Part shown: positions 1-9,466 of the stretch, one piece after another
How the letters are laid out: every line of letters begins with the position of its first letter
Position numbering within the stretch: position 1 is the first letter of the stretch
Assembly: GCF_006542395.2 (NCBI RefSeq)
Contig: NZ_CP038231.1
Span: forward strand, 186,001 to 250,000
DNA from: Formicincola oecophyllae
Lineage (GTDB): Bacteria > Pseudomonadota > Alphaproteobacteria > Acetobacterales > Acetobacteraceae
Reading direction: 5' to 3'
Length of the DNA: 64,000 nucleotides
Translations under genes and position numbers: made by a program
Notes under the pieces: generated by a model
What the model was told of the DNA's origin: nothing
Database searches by the model: none
Seen by the model: the letters and a program-made list of their open reading frames with translations, nothing else

Positions 1-945
1 GACCCCCTTTATGAACGGCCTGATTTCGGTGTGGACTTCTTCTCCACCATCGCCATCAAAATGGCGGAACTAGTGGACGACCCAGGCTACACAGCCCTGC
101 TCAGTGCCTTTGGCCCCGCCTTGATCGACAAAACAGGATCGCGCCCTGCAGCGCGCCAAACAGACAGCGCCACCGTCACGCGTATCACCCACCCCAGCCA
201 GATCAGGGCGATTCCCAATAACGCCATCCTCATGCAGCTGGGTTGGTGGGCGACTCTCCTGCATGGTTTGGGCGGGGCAGCGCAGCGTCACCCGGAAATC
301 TTTGAGAAACTGCGCCGTGAATCACCACGCTTCAGGCAGATGATGGACTTTGCCCGCCAGGCCTGCCGCCACTCAGACATTGAGGTGCTGCGCGGCACAT
401 TGCGCAGGCTTGACCCTGGCAATTGGCTGGACAGGGCAGGCCGCGCCAAGGAGGGGGAGCGCCAGCGCGCCTTTCTGGCCATTGCGCACACGTTGGAAGG
501 ACTGCAGTTCTGGAAAAGCCTGCCGCCCATGTTCCGCAGCTTGCAGCGTGAGAACATCGCCCTCAAAGACATCTGGCCAGAGGCCGAGGGCATGGCAGGG
601 GAGGAAAAACTCCTTCATGCCATCCGCTTTGCCCTTCTGGAGCGCATCTGGCTGCTCTCAACGCGCATCCCCTATTTTGGGCCGCGCGGCACCTTGACGC
701 GTGACGCCATTAGCACGCTCATCATGTGCCTTGACGTGCCACGCGCCTTGACGCTGCTGGATGACCTGTTCCCCATTGAGGCCCCGAGCATCGCCGATCT
801 TGATTTTGGGGAGGAAGGCGGTAGCGCCGCCGCCCAAGGTTTTGCGCGTGAGCATGAGCAGCTGTTCAGGCCTTTGCGGCGTTGCTTTGAACTTCTGCGG
901 GAGGTGGGCATCGCCATCCAACATGCCAACCACGCCTTTGGCTGA
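1..945 (+). CDS. probable phosphoenolpyruvate carboxylase, C-terminal part (cut by window edge)
   Basis: The frame is already open at base 1 and ends with TGA at 943-945, so only about 314 C-terminal residues are visible. PEP carboxylase makes oxaloacetate from PEP and bicarbonate. What is seen is a GSRPAAR motif followed about 20 residues later by RAIPNNAIL and a helical, Arg-rich C-terminus. The GSRP motif and the following RAIP box match the PEP carboxylase layout, but the usual tryptophan-rich FAWTQ stretch after RAIP is replaced by NNAILMQLGWW, as I recall for a divergent alphaproteobacterial subgroup. The catalytic N-terminal part lies outside the window. The identification rests on motif memory only and could be wrong. 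Confidence 0.5.
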   Translation, partial: DPLYERPDFGVDFFSTIAIKMAELVDDPGYTALLSAFGPALIDKTGSRPAARQTDSATVTRITHPSQIRAIPNNAILMQLGWWATLLHGLGGAAQRHPEIFEKLRRESPRFRQMMDFARQACRHSDIEVLRGTLRRLDPGNWLDRAGRAKEGERQRAFLAIAHTLEGLQFWKSLPPMFRSLQRENIALKDIWPEAEGMAGEEKLLHAIRFALLERIWLLSTRIPYFGPRGTLTRDAISTLIMCLDVPRALTLLDDLFPIEAPSIADLDFGEEGGSAAAQGFAREHEQLFRPLRRCFELLREVGIAIQHANHAFG

Positions 946-983
946 GGGCGCAAGCCGCACAACAAGGATGGGCTAGGGTAGGG

Positions 984-2594
984 TCAGAACCTTATCCAGC
1001 GCCCCTTGTTGTGGCGCAGCAAAGCTTTGCCGTAGCGGGCCAGGCCATGGTGGGCGCGCTGCTGGCGTGCGCGCAGCTCCTCCACCGTTAGGCCGGCGGC
1101 GAATTCCTCATACCAATATTTGGGCGTCATCACGCGTTGGAAGCCATAAAGCCCATCATGGCCTGAAACAGCATAGGCGATGATACAGGCCATGGCGTAA
1201 TAGGCCAGGTTGGCGGAGCCGAAAATCTCAGCCGCCATCACAGTGCAGGTCAGAGGAGTGTTGGCAGCGCCAGCGAAAACGGCCGCAAACCCAGCCGCCG
1301 CCAGGAGCGGCGTGGGGGCGCCCAGCCAGGGTGCCAAGGCATTGCCCAACCCAGCCCCGATAAAGAACATGGGTGTGACCTCACCTCCCCTGAAGCCACA
1401 ACCAAGCGCCACCAGGGTAAACAGCAGCTTCCACGCCCAGGCCCAGGCGTAGTGGTGCTGGCCAAAGAAATTCACCACGCTGGCGCCATGGGGCTGGGGC
1501 GCCACAATACCCAACCCCAGAAAATCATCACTGCCGCACAGCCATACCAGCGCCAGCGTGGCCACCCCACCCAAAGCTGGGCGCAGCCACTGTACAGCGC
1601 ACAGGCGTGCTGAAAGCGCACGCGCCTGCCTGATACCACCAGCGTAAAGACGGCTGACCACGCCAAAGGCCAACCCCGCCACGCCTACCTTGGCCATCAG
1701 CCACGGGTCCGGCCCCGTGAAAGCCCAATGACCACTGTAAAAGGGCTGGAAGCTCATATGGCCGTCTAGGCGTTCAAAACCGATGTAAGCGCTGGTAACA
1801 CGGCACGTCTGGTCTGCCACCAGGGCCGTGAAGGCGCAGGGAAGCAAGGCGCCATAGCCCATCTCCCCCAAGGCCGTCACCTCAAGCCCAAACAGGGTGC
1901 CTGCCACAGGCGTGCCGAAAACCGCCCCAAACCCTGCGGAAACACCAGAAAGGATGATGAGCTTACGGCGCCTGGCATCCATGCGGCACAGCCGCGCCAG
2001 GCCATCAGCCAAGCCACCGGCCATTTGCAGCGCTGTTCCCTCACGGCCGACTGATGCCCCAAAAAGGTGACTGATCGTGGCGGCCCCAAAAGCCATAGGC
2101 ACCATCACCAGGGGCGCGCCATCACCAAAAGCCTTAAAGGGGGCAGGGGCGCCCGTGCGGCCGCGCTGCTGGAACAGCCCCGTCACAAAGCGGTAGGCCA
2201 GGGCCACAGCCACGCCAGCCACAGGAAGCCCCCACAGGATCCAGCCATGGTGGAAACGCCACAGGGTGACGCACTTCAGTGTTTGCAGGAACAAGGCCCC
2301 CAGCACCCCTGTGGCCACAGCCAGGGGGGCCAGCACCAGCGCCCAACCCGCAAAGCGCGATACAAGGTGGCGGGAACGCTTCAGGTCATTGCTCAGACCA
2401 GCGCCAATCCAACGCAACCATGTGGTGACGGCCATGCTGCTGGCTTGGTGGGCGGCAGCGCTAGTTTGTGTTGGGCTAGGGGGCTCTGGGGAAGGTGGCG
2501 GGTTCGTTTCAGGGGCATGGGGTGCGGCCATGGGGCTGCTATGCCATGCAGGCCGCTTAGCTGGAAAGCCAGAAAGACGTTTTGTGGCCACCAT
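984..2594 (-). CDS. CLC-family channel/antiporter, second gene of tandem pair
   Basis: Predicted multi-pass inner-membrane CLC protein of about 536 aa. Visible CLC hallmarks are GASVGREGTALQM with the gating glutamate, GFGAVFGTPVAG, and GGEVTPMFFIGAGLGN. The VTP form of the last motif is typical of fluoride/proton antiporters (CLC-F) rather than chloride CLCs. Where the paralogue just upstream has GNNLI, this copy has GDGAP, so its selectivity filter differs. It starts about 18 bp after the stop of the upstream paralogue and is probably cotranscribed with it. The ATG at 2594 was preferred over a TTG three codons earlier; neither has a clear ribosome site and the roughly 50 Pro/Ala/Ser-rich first residues may be partly untranslated. 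Family is certain; substrate is inference. Confidence 0.8.
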   Translation of the reverse strand: MVATKRLSGFPAKRPAWHSSPMAAPHAPETNPPPSPEPPSPTQTSAAAHQASSMAVTTWLRWIGAGLSNDLKRSRHLVSRFAGWALVLAPLAVATGVLGALFLQTLKCVTLWRFHHGWILWGLPVAGVAVALAYRFVTGLFQQRGRTGAPAPFKAFGDGAPLVMVPMAFGAATISHLFGASVGREGTALQMAGGLADGLARLCRMDARRRKLIILSGVSAGFGAVFGTPVAGTLFGLEVTALGEMGYGALLPCAFTALVADQTCRVTSAYIGFERLDGHMSFQPFYSGHWAFTGPDPWLMAKVGVAGLAFGVVSRLYAGGIRQARALSARLCAVQWLRPALGGVATLALVWLCGSDDFLGLGIVAPQPHGASVVNFFGQHHYAWAWAWKLLFTLVALGCGFRGGEVTPMFFIGAGLGNALAPWLGAPTPLLAAAGFAAVFAGAANTPLTCTVMAAEIFGSANLAYYAMACIIAYAVSGHDGLYGFQRVMTPKYWYEEFAAGLTVEELRARQQRAHHGLARYGKALLRHNKGRWIRF

Positions 2595-2612
2595 GCAACG
2601 CAAAGGTGCTTG

Positions 2613-4001
2613 TCAGCCTTGGCTGGAACGGTTCAGATAATCACGCAGGCGCTCCCCAGGGCGCAGGGCGTTGGGGGCAGCATGCCAGAATTTGGGCACG
2701 TCCACCCGTTGCGCCAAATAAATACCTGTGTGCCCTGAAACCAGATAGGCCACCACGCAGCCAACGGCATCGTAAACCAGGTTGCCGCTGCCAAACAGCT
2801 CCACAGCCATGATGGTGCAGGCCAAAGGGGTGTTGGAGGCAGCCGCGAACACAGCCATGAACCCCACGCTAGCCAGCAGGTCTGTGGGGGCGTCCAGCAA
2901 CGGCGCCAACGCATTGCCCAAGCCAGAGCCTATGAAGAACAGGGGGGTGACCTCCCCCCCCTTGTAGCCACTGCCCAAGGCCAGAACGGTGAAAATGATC
3001 TTCAGCAGCCAGCTCCAGGGGTAATGGCTGTTGGTGAAGAAATCCACAATAGAAGCCCCACCAGGCTGGGGGGAAACTACGCCAAGGCCCAGATAATTTG
3101 GTGTGCCCAGAAGCAGCGTAAGCGCGATGGTGCCCAACCCGCCCCAGGCAGGGCGCAACCAAGCGCGCTTGCACAACCTGCCCATAAGGGAACCAAAGCG
3201 CCGCAACCCTTCAGAAAACAGCCATCCAGCCAGGCCAAAAGCCACAGCGGCCACCACCACCTTGAGCAGCAAAGGTAAGCTGGCCTGGAACTGGGTGTTG
3301 CCTGCCTGGTGGGTGACGCCAAACGTCATCAGGTACGTGGTGTGGGAAACATGCAGCACGGGTTCCCAAGCCCTGCACACCCAGTCGGCCACCACAGCGC
3401 TGTAAAGGGCTGGCAGCAGGGCCACATAAAAGGCCTGCCCCAGTGCTGGGACTTCCAGCGCGAACAGGGCACCTGCCACAGGGGTGCCGAAAACGGACCC
3501 AAAGCCAGCCGCCACGCCTGCATAAAGCATGATGGTGGTCTGGCGTGGGTCAAGCTTGAAAAGCCTGCCGAAAAAGCCTGCCACGCCACCGCCCATCTGC
3601 ACAGCGCTGCCTTCCCGCCCAACGGAGGCCCCCAAAAGTTGACTGACGACCGTGGTGATGAAAGCTAGGGGTGCCATCACCAAAGGTACACCTTGTTCAG
3701 GCTGGCGGATTTCATCAAGGATGAGGTTGTTGCCCCCAGCCGCCCTCCCACCCCAACGCTGATAGGCCAAGGCGCATAGCACCCCCCCCAATGGCAGCAG
3801 GAACAGAAGCCAAGGATGGGCAAAGCGCGCCAGCGTGACAGTGTTGAGCGCCCATAGGAACCAGGCGCAGGCACTGCCCACAATCACCGCCATAGGCGTG
3901 AGGAACAGTCCCCACAGCATGGCCCGCTTGAAGCGCAGCGCTGGCAGCGTTGCTGGCGCGGAGGAGGAAAGGGCAGGAAGGGTAGGGAAAGATATGGGCA
4001 T
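2613..4001 (-). CDS. CLC-F-like fluoride/proton antiporter, first gene of tandem pair
   Basis: Predicted 462-aa inner-membrane CLC protein. Motifs are GNNLI at about residues 90-94, GREG with gating Glu near 130, GFGSVFGTPVAGALF near 166-180, and GGEVTPLFFIG near 348-358. GNNLI and EVTP are the signatures I associate with CLC-F antiporters, which expel fluoride in exchange for protons. A longer frame opens 44 codons upstream, but those codons would run through the candidate fluoride riboswitch, and the ATG at 4001 has a good site (AGAGGCGG) upstream, so it was chosen. The gene leads a two-gene unit with the CLC paralogue downstream. Fluoride specificity follows from motifs plus the leader; it is not shown directly. 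Confidence 0.85.
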   Translation of the reverse strand: MPISFPTLPALSSSAPATLPALRFKRAMLWGLFLTPMAVIVGSACAWFLWALNTVTLARFAHPWLLFLLPLGGVLCALAYQRWGGRAAGGNNLILDEIRQPEQGVPLVMAPLAFITTVVSQLLGASVGREGSAVQMGGGVAGFFGRLFKLDPRQTTIMLYAGVAAGFGSVFGTPVAGALFALEVPALGQAFYVALLPALYSAVVADWVCRAWEPVLHVSHTTYLMTFGVTHQAGNTQFQASLPLLLKVVVAAVAFGLAGWLFSEGLRRFGSLMGRLCKRAWLRPAWGGLGTIALTLLLGTPNYLGLGVVSPQPGGASIVDFFTNSHYPWSWLLKIIFTVLALGSGYKGGEVTPLFFIGSGLGNALAPLLDAPTDLLASVGFMAVFAAASNTPLACTIMAVELFGSGNLVYDAVGCVVAYLVSGHTGIYLAQRVDVPKFWHAAPNALRPGERLRDYLNRSSQG

Positions 4002-4054
4002 AGATGATCCGCCTCTTGCAGCAGTCAGCGCTAGGGCTAGGCTGGCAAATGGTT

Positions 4055-4165
4055 GCAGGCAGGAATCATCAGCCTTTTCAGCAATCCCATGCTGTTTACA
4101 TGGTGGGCTGAAGGCGGTTTGGGCACGCTGCAAGGCAGGGCCACTGGTGGCAATCCATCACCGGG
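4055..4165 (-). promoter_or_regulatory. candidate fluoride (crcB) riboswitch, expanded form
   Basis: In the leader of the CLC-F-like gene, reading the minus strand: hairpin GGTG-ATGGATTGC-CACC (4162-4146), then AAACCGCC, a long stem pairing GCCTTCAGC with GCTGAAAAGGC, and the 3' block GCTGATGATTCCTGCC ending at 4058. This follows the order of the crcB motif (GGnGATGG hairpin, AAACnGC, GCTGATGnnnCCTnC). The linker between the hairpin and AAAC is about 25 nt, longer than in the examples I remember. The stem loop also carries an extra hairpin (CCATG/CATGG). The loop-to-3' pseudoknot GGAT/ATTC needs one wobble. The motif ends about 55 nt before the ATG at 4001. Confidence 0.6.
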
Positions 4166-4204
4166 GCCTTTGACTGCCCCATGTTAAGGGGGCTGTCAAG
4201 CCAG

Positions 4205-4242
4205 GCAGCAAAAAGGCCCTGCCAAACAGTGCTGGCAGGGCC
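4205..4242 (-). terminator. intrinsic terminator after fusA
   Basis: Perfect 10-bp stem GGCCCTGCCA/TGGCAGGGCC with an 8-nt loop. On the minus strand it is followed by TTTTTG. It lies about 75 bp past the fusA stop. Confidence 0.85.
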
Positions 4243-4318
4243 CTTTTGGGCTTTCAGGGCTGGATTTCAGGTCACAACCTGGCTGGTTTTGCCAGCCAAG
4301 CGCCCTGAAGAGGTGTCA

Positions 4319-6424
4319 TCAGCCGCGCGCGGCGATGATCTCATCAGCCACATTGCGCGGCACAGCCTCATAGTGATGGAACTGCATCGTGAAGCTGGCA
4401 CGGCCCTTCGTAGCGGAACGCAGGTGGGAAATGTAGCCAAACATCTCCTTCAGCGGCACCTGGGCGTGGATGATGGCGGTGGAACCGGCGCTCTCCTGGT
4501 TCTGGATAATGCCGCGGCGGCGGTTGAGGTCGCCAACAACGTCACCAACGTGATCCTGCGGAGTGGTGACCTCCACCTCCATCACAGGCTCCAGAATAAC
4601 GGGCCCAGCTTTCTTCATGCCTTCGCGGAAGCAGGCTTTGGCGGCGATTTCAAAGGCCAGCGCTGAGGAGTCGACGTCATGGTACTTGCCGTCCAGCAGC
4701 GTGAACTTGAAGTCAACGGTCTCAAAGCCAGCCAGGACACCCGTTGTAGATTGGGCGCGGATGCCCTTGTCCACAGCAGGGATGTACTCCTTGGGAACGG
4801 CGCCGCCAACGATCTTGTTCTCGAACACGATCTCGTCCTTGTTCTCGGAAGGGGCGAACTCGATCGTGACTTCAGCGAACTGACCTGAACCACCAGACTG
4901 CTTCTTGTGGGTGTAGGTCTCCGTGTGGGGCTGGGTGATGGTCTCGCGGTAGGCCACCTGGGGGGCGCCAACTTCTGCATCAACGCCATATTCACGGCGC
5001 AGGCGGTCCACGATGATGTCCAGGTGAAGCTCGCCCATACCTGAAAGGATGGTCTGGCCGGTCTCCTGGTCAGTGCGCAGGTGCAGGGAAGGATCCTCAG
5101 CGGTGAGCTTCTGAAGGGCGATGGTCATTTTCTCCATCGCATCCTTGGTTTTGGGCTCAACGGAGATGTCAATCACCGGCACAGGGAACTGCATGCGTTC
5201 CAGCACGACGGGATCGGCCGGGTCAGCCAGGGTGTCGCCTGTCTTGGTGTCTTTGAGGCCAACGAAGGCCGCGATGTCACCAGCGTGGACGGACTTCACC
5301 TCCTGGCGCTTGTCAGCGTGCATCTTGAAGATGCGGCCAATGCGCTCCTTGGTGCCGTTGGTGGTGTTCAACACGGTGTCACCCGTGTTGAGCACGCCGC
5401 GGTAAACGCGCACAAAGGTCAGTGTGCCGTACTTGTCAGCGATGATCTTGAAGGCCAGGCCAGCGAATTTGCCTTCTGGGTCGACAGGCACGATCGGCAG
5501 GAAGTCCTCGTCAACCTCCTCATCCTCAGGCGGCGCAATGCGGATGCCCTCCACCTCGTCAGGGGCGGGGAGGTAGTCGCGCACAGCGTCTAGCAAGGGC
5601 TGCACACCTTTGTTCTTGAAGGCGGTGCCGCACAGAACAGGGCGGAACTCACCGCTGATGGTGCCTTTTTTGATGCAGCGCTTGAGGGTGTCGGTGCTGA
5701 CCTCACCCTTCTCGAAATATTCCTCCATGGCGGCGTCATCAACGGCCAAGGCAGTGTCGAGGAGGGTCTGACGGGCTTCCTCAGCCGCTTCCTTCATGTC
5801 AGCGGGGATGTCGCCATAGTGGAACTTGGCGCCCAGATCGCCGCCTTCCCAGATGATGGAACGCATCTCGACCAAGTCGACAACGCCCTGGAAGTTATCC
5901 TCAGCACCGATAGGAAGCTGCAGGGGCAGGGCAACGATGTCCAGCTTTTCTTTCAAGGTGTCGAAAGCACGCTTGAAGTTGGCGCCGGTGCGGTCAAGCT
6001 TGTTGATGAAGATGATGCGCGGCACATTGTAGCGGTCAGCCAGGCGCCAGTTGGTCTCTGACTGGGGCTGAACGCCAGCAACGCCTTCAATAATGAAGAT
6101 GGCGCCATCAAGCACGCGCAGGGAGCGGTTCACCTCGATGTTGAAGTCGATGTGGCCTGGGGTGTCGATGATGTTGATCTGGTGGCCGTCCCACTCGCAC
6201 GTCACGGCAGCGGAGGTGATGGTGATGCCGCGCTCACGCTCCTGGGCCATGTAGTCTGTGGTGGTGGCGCCATCGTGCACTTCGCCGATTTTGTGCGAAA
6301 CGCCCGTATAGTACAGGATGCGCTCAGTCGTGGTGGTCTTGCCGGCATCGATGTGGGCGGTGATGCCGATGTTGCGGATTTTCGAAAGCGCGGATTTCGC
6401 GCCGTCAAGGCTTGCGTCAGACAC
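4319..6424 (-). CDS. fusA: elongation factor G
   Basis: EF-G, the cytoplasmic translational GTPase that moves tRNA and mRNA through the ribosome and helps recycle it; 701 aa, normal length. The G motifs are AHIDAGKTT (about 23-31), RERGITI, DTPGH, and NKLDR where most EF-Gs have NKMDR. The C-terminus ([22 protein letters not shown]) is typical of domains IV-V. It stands alone here: rpsL, rpsG and tuf, its usual str-operon partners, are absent from both sides, and it has its own terminator. It may be the main EF-G after operon break-up or a second copy; the window cannot tell which. Confidence 0.95.
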   Translation of the reverse strand: MSDASLDGAKSALSKIRNIGITAHIDAGKTTTTERILYYTGVSHKIGEVHDGATTTDYMAQERERGITITSAAVTCEWDGHQINIIDTPGHIDFNIEVNRSLRVLDGAIFIIEGVAGVQPQSETNWRLADRYNVPRIIFINKLDRTGANFKRAFDTLKEKLDIVALPLQLPIGAEDNFQGVVDLVEMRSIIWEGGDLGAKFHYGDIPADMKEAAEEARQTLLDTALAVDDAAMEEYFEKGEVSTDTLKRCIKKGTISGEFRPVLCGTAFKNKGVQPLLDAVRDYLPAPDEVEGIRIAPPEDEEVDEDFLPIVPVDPEGKFAGLAFKIIADKYGTLTFVRVYRGVLNTGDTVLNTTNGTKERIGRIFKMHADKRQEVKSVHAGDIAAFVGLKDTKTGDTLADPADPVVLERMQFPVPVIDISVEPKTKDAMEKMTIALQKLTAEDPSLHLRTDQETGQTILSGMGELHLDIIVDRLRREYGVDAEVGAPQVAYRETITQPHTETYTHKKQSGGSGQFAEVTIEFAPSENKDEIVFENKIVGGAVPKEYIPAVDKGIRAQSTTGVLAGFETVDFKFTLLDGKYHDVDSSALAFEIAAKACFREGMKKAGPVILEPVMEVEVTTPQDHVGDVVGDLNRRRGIIQNQESAGSTAIIHAQVPLKEMFGYISHLRSATKGRASFTMQFHHYEAVPRNVADEIIAARG

Positions 6425-6737
6425 GGGTTTCTCCGGTGGGAAATGCTGTGAGGCCCGCCTGGTTCCTGAGCCTTCTCAGGCGCGGGCGGAAATGAAGGGG
6501 CGCTTAGGCATGAAGCGCGGCCAGCAGGCCCTGTGCATAGCTTGGTGTGGCCCAACCCCCAAAGGGCTGAATAACGCTGCGGCCCCAACCCTGCTGGGGA
6601 GGGCTGGAACCACTAAAAACGTGCGACACAACATAGGCATGAAGGGCTCTAGGCCATGGTCCTAGCTAGGGCGCCTTAAAACAGCACCTCTCAGAGGGTC
6701 TGCGTTAGGAAGGCTTCAGCCAGGGCCATGGGAGCAA
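6425..6737. other. intergenic region between fusA and rpmB
   Basis: 313 bp without a supported gene. It must hold the fusA promoter and the rpmB 3' end. An imperfect palindrome CTAGGCCATGGTCCTAG lies near 6649-6665. No convincing terminator or RNA gene was seen. Confidence 0.5.
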
Positions 6738-7034
6738 TCAGGCAGCCTGCCTTTTGGCCTGGGCGCGCTGCAGGCGGCGCTTGATGACCAGCGCCTCTGG
6801 CGTCAGCTTGCGGTTGGGGGTGCCCAGCAAGAACGCGTCCAAACCGCCATTGTGCTCAATGGTGCGGAGGCCCTGGGTGGAGACCCTCATGCGGATAGGG
6901 GCGCTCAGGATTTCTGAGAGCAGGCTGGCCTCCTGCAGGTTGGGGAGAAAACGGCGGCGTGAACGGTTGTTGGCATGGCTGACGTTGTTGCCCGTCAACA
7001 CTCCTTTGCCCGTGACCTGGCAACGGCGAGACAT
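6738..7034 (-). CDS. rpmB: 50S ribosomal protein L28
   Basis: L28, a small basic protein of the large ribosomal subunit; 98 aa. It begins [11 protein letters not shown], followed by [14 protein letters not shown], the standard L28 N-terminus. The longer open frame to 7142 is rejected because the ATG at 7034 is preceded by GAGGAAGTTCT and gives the family length. It is monocistronic, between fusA and the ABC exporter gene, all on the minus strand. Confidence 0.97.
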   Translation of the reverse strand: MSRRCQVTGKGVLTGNNVSHANNRSRRRFLPNLQEASLLSEILSAPIRMRVSTQGLRTIEHNGGLDAFLLGTPNRKLTPEALVIKRRLQRAQAKRQAA

Positions 7035-7205
7035 AGAACTTCCTCGGTGCTGAGGCGCTTGAGCATGACTTGATGTGGCCCAGCGCATTTCAATGATTAA
7101 GGCGGCCTTATGTAGGAGGATGCCGCTTCCGTCAACCCCCATGGTTAGGGGCGCATCGCTTTTCAGGGGTCAGGAGGGGCAGCCAACCGCCCTTTTTGGG
7201 CTGAT

Positions 7206-9143
7206 TCACTCATCCCCCTTCACCAACCCTGCTTTAGGACCGTGGTTCTGGCGTGCCCAGAGATCGTGGTAAAACCCTGGGCGCGCCAGGAGGGCCCTGT
7301 GACTGCCTGCCTCCACAAGGCGCCCCTTGTCCATGACCAGCACCAGGGAGGCATTGGCTATGGTGCTGAGCCTGTGGGCGACCACCACTGTGGTGGGGTG
7401 GTTATGGCTGGCGCCTGGCTGCCCCTCACCCCCCCAAGGCACCAAATCGTCAAGGCGCTTTTGGATGGCAGCTTCAGTGTGGCTGTCAAGCGCGCTTGTG
7501 GCTTCATCCAAAATCAGCAGGCGGGGGCGGCGCAACAGAACGCGCGCGACAGCCAGCCGCTGGCGCTCCCCCCCTGAGAGCTTCACGCCGCGTTCGCCCA
7601 CCACCGTTTCCAGCCCCAAGGGCAGGCGCGCCAAAAGGGGGCCCAGGGCCGCTTCCTCAGCTGCCTGGGCCACTTCGGCTGCTGTGCTACCCAGGCGCCC
7701 GTAAGCGATGTTGTCGCCCATGGTGGCGTCAAACAAGGTGCAGTCCTGACTGACGACCCCTGTAAGGTTGCGCAGCTCCCCCAAAGTGAGGGTCGTGATG
7801 TCACGCCCATTGATATAGATGTGCCCGGCCGTAGGGTCATAGTCGCGGCATAGAAGGCAGGCGATGGTGGATTTACCTGAACCGCTTTCCCCTACCAAGG
7901 CCGCCTTCACACCAGCTGGTATGGTGAAGCTCACGTCTTCAAGGACGTCCTGCCCCTTTTCATAGGCGAAGCTGACATGCTCGAAGCGGATTTCAGGGCC
8001 AGCATGGCCCGCCAGGGCCGCCGTTGTGGCAGGGGCAGGAAGGGTGGGGAAGATGATTTCAGGCCCCTGCGCCAAAAGGGCCCTGTAGCGCTCCAAGTCC
8101 ACAAGGGCGTTCAGCCAGCCCACGCTGACATAGTTGAGCACCCCCACAGCGCTGTAGACGCTGCGCAGGTAAGTGCCCACCAAGACGAACTGCGCAACCC
8201 CAATGCGCCCCAGCGCGATATCGCGCCAGGCCAGGCCCAAAAGTAGCACGGAGCTGAGCGCGATGACAGCGGCGCGGCATCCCTGGGAGGCACTGACAAG
8301 CAGCTGCAAGCGTGTTTCCGCCTGGCGCAAGTCACCCCTGTAAGTCCCATGGCGCGCCTGCTCATGGTCTTCAGCGCCGAAACTGCGCACGGTCTCAGCA
8401 TTCATCAGGCAATCCACCAAATGGTGGCTAACGGCATTGTCGCGCTGGTTGCGCAGGCGCCGCGCTTTCAGGCGCAGCTTTGTAAAAACGCGGCTGACCA
8501 GGCCATACAGCACCGCCGTGGCCACCAGGGCCGCCAAATAGGAAGGGCTGAACACATGCAGGATGACGCTGAAAGTCAGAAGCAAAGTGATGATGTTGGG
8601 CAGGACATTGGAAAGGGCTAGGTCCAGAAGGGTGCCGATGGCGTCCACGCCACGTTCCACCGTGCGCACAAGGGCGCCGGTTTGCCGGCTGGCGTGGTAG
8701 CGTGCCCCCAAGCGTTGCAGATGGGCCAAAGCCATGTTGCCTGCGCGTTCACGTAGGGCAGCGCGTAAGGGGGCAGCGACCATGTCACGTACGGGGCCAG
8801 CCACGCCGCCCAAGAAACGCATCAGTCCAAACTGGAACAAAAGCGCCGCCATGGCGGCACTGAGGTGCAGGGCCAAATTTGTGGACGTGCCATGGGCCCC
8901 AAGGGGGGGTAGCCCTTTGTAAGCGCCCAGCTTGTCAACCATGGCTGCGAAGAACCAGGGCGTGGCCACGCTGGCTGCACCTTCCAGGGCCAGAAGGGCA
9001 GCGGCGCTGGCCAAGCGCAGCCAAACGGCCCAACGGGGTGTGGGCATTAGTTGGGCTAGGAAAGGGCGCCATGGCAGCAAGGCACCATCAACGTGGACGT
9101 TAACGGGGTCTGCCGGGGTGGTTGGCGCAGATGATGATTTCAT
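7206..9143 (-). CDS. Atm1/MsbA-type ABC exporter (membrane and ATPase domains fused)
   Basis: About 645 aa. The N-terminal half is a six-helix ABC exporter membrane domain (about 60-370). The C-terminal half is the nucleotide-binding domain: Walker A GESGSGKS (about 416-423), signature LSGGERQR (about 521), Walker B LLILDEATSALD (about 541) and switch VVVAHRLST. The NAETVRSFGAEDHE stretch and the following helices resemble Atm1/HMT-type half-transporters (glutathione-sulfur or metal-thiol export), although substrate cannot be read from sequence. It would work as a homodimer in the inner membrane. The ATG at 9143 was chosen over 9224; neither has a strong Shine-Dalgarno, so the start is uncertain. 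Confidence 0.85.
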   Translation of the reverse strand: MKSSSAPTTPADPVNVHVDGALLPWRPFLAQLMPTPRWAVWLRLASAAALLALEGAASVATPWFFAAMVDKLGAYKGLPPLGAHGTSTNLALHLSAAMAALLFQFGLMRFLGGVAGPVRDMVAAPLRAALRERAGNMALAHLQRLGARYHASRQTGALVRTVERGVDAIGTLLDLALSNVLPNIITLLLTFSVILHVFSPSYLAALVATAVLYGLVSRVFTKLRLKARRLRNQRDNAVSHHLVDCLMNAETVRSFGAEDHEQARHGTYRGDLRQAETRLQLLVSASQGCRAAVIALSSVLLLGLAWRDIALGRIGVAQFVLVGTYLRSVYSAVGVLNYVSVGWLNALVDLERYRALLAQGPEIIFPTLPAPATTAALAGHAGPEIRFEHVSFAYEKGQDVLEDVSFTIPAGVKAALVGESGSGKSTIACLLCRDYDPTAGHIYINGRDITTLTLGELRNLTGVVSQDCTLFDATMGDNIAYGRLGSTAAEVAQAAEEAALGPLLARLPLGLETVVGERGVKLSGGERQRLAVARVLLRRPRLLILDEATSALDSHTEAAIQKRLDDLVPWGGEGQPGASHNHPTTVVVAHRLSTIANASLVLVMDKGRLVEAGSHRALLARPGFYHDLWARQNHGPKAGLVKGDE

Positions 9144-9466
9144 GCCGTCACGATAAAGCCCCCCGTCACAAGAGCAAGCGCCCTGGCCTGGTCTGGCCGC
9201 AACTGCACGCAAGCCAACCACCATTCAGCGCTATGGCACGCTAAATGAACCACCATGCTGGTTACGGGCCTTGTTGCTTTCTCCAACCTGGAGCGTTGGT
9301 TTTGACAAAACGCCCCTGAACGCCTGAATAGGGGTTGCTATGCCCGTTGCATAAAGCTCTTAGCGCCGCTGGGGCTGGGCCTATTGCGCGCATGTCACGC
9401 CAGGAAGTGCAGCCCACCTTATGGCAGGGTGTCTTCCCATCCAGCTTGCTTGAAAGACCTGCCTTC
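9144..9466. other. divergent intergenic region
   Basis: 323 bp between the ABC exporter (minus) and the NUDIX gene (plus). It should contain both promoters. No hairpin, repeat or small gene was recognised. Part may be coding if the NUDIX frame starts further upstream (open from 9335). Confidence 0.4.

Noticed and set aside
2067-2738. 223-codon plus-strand frame across the CLC genes
   Set aside because: It is antisense to two clear CLC genes; the protein is low-complexity with no motif.
4002-4133. Upstream extension of the first CLC gene
   Set aside because: It runs through the candidate riboswitch and lacks a ribosome site; ATG 4001 has one and fits family length.
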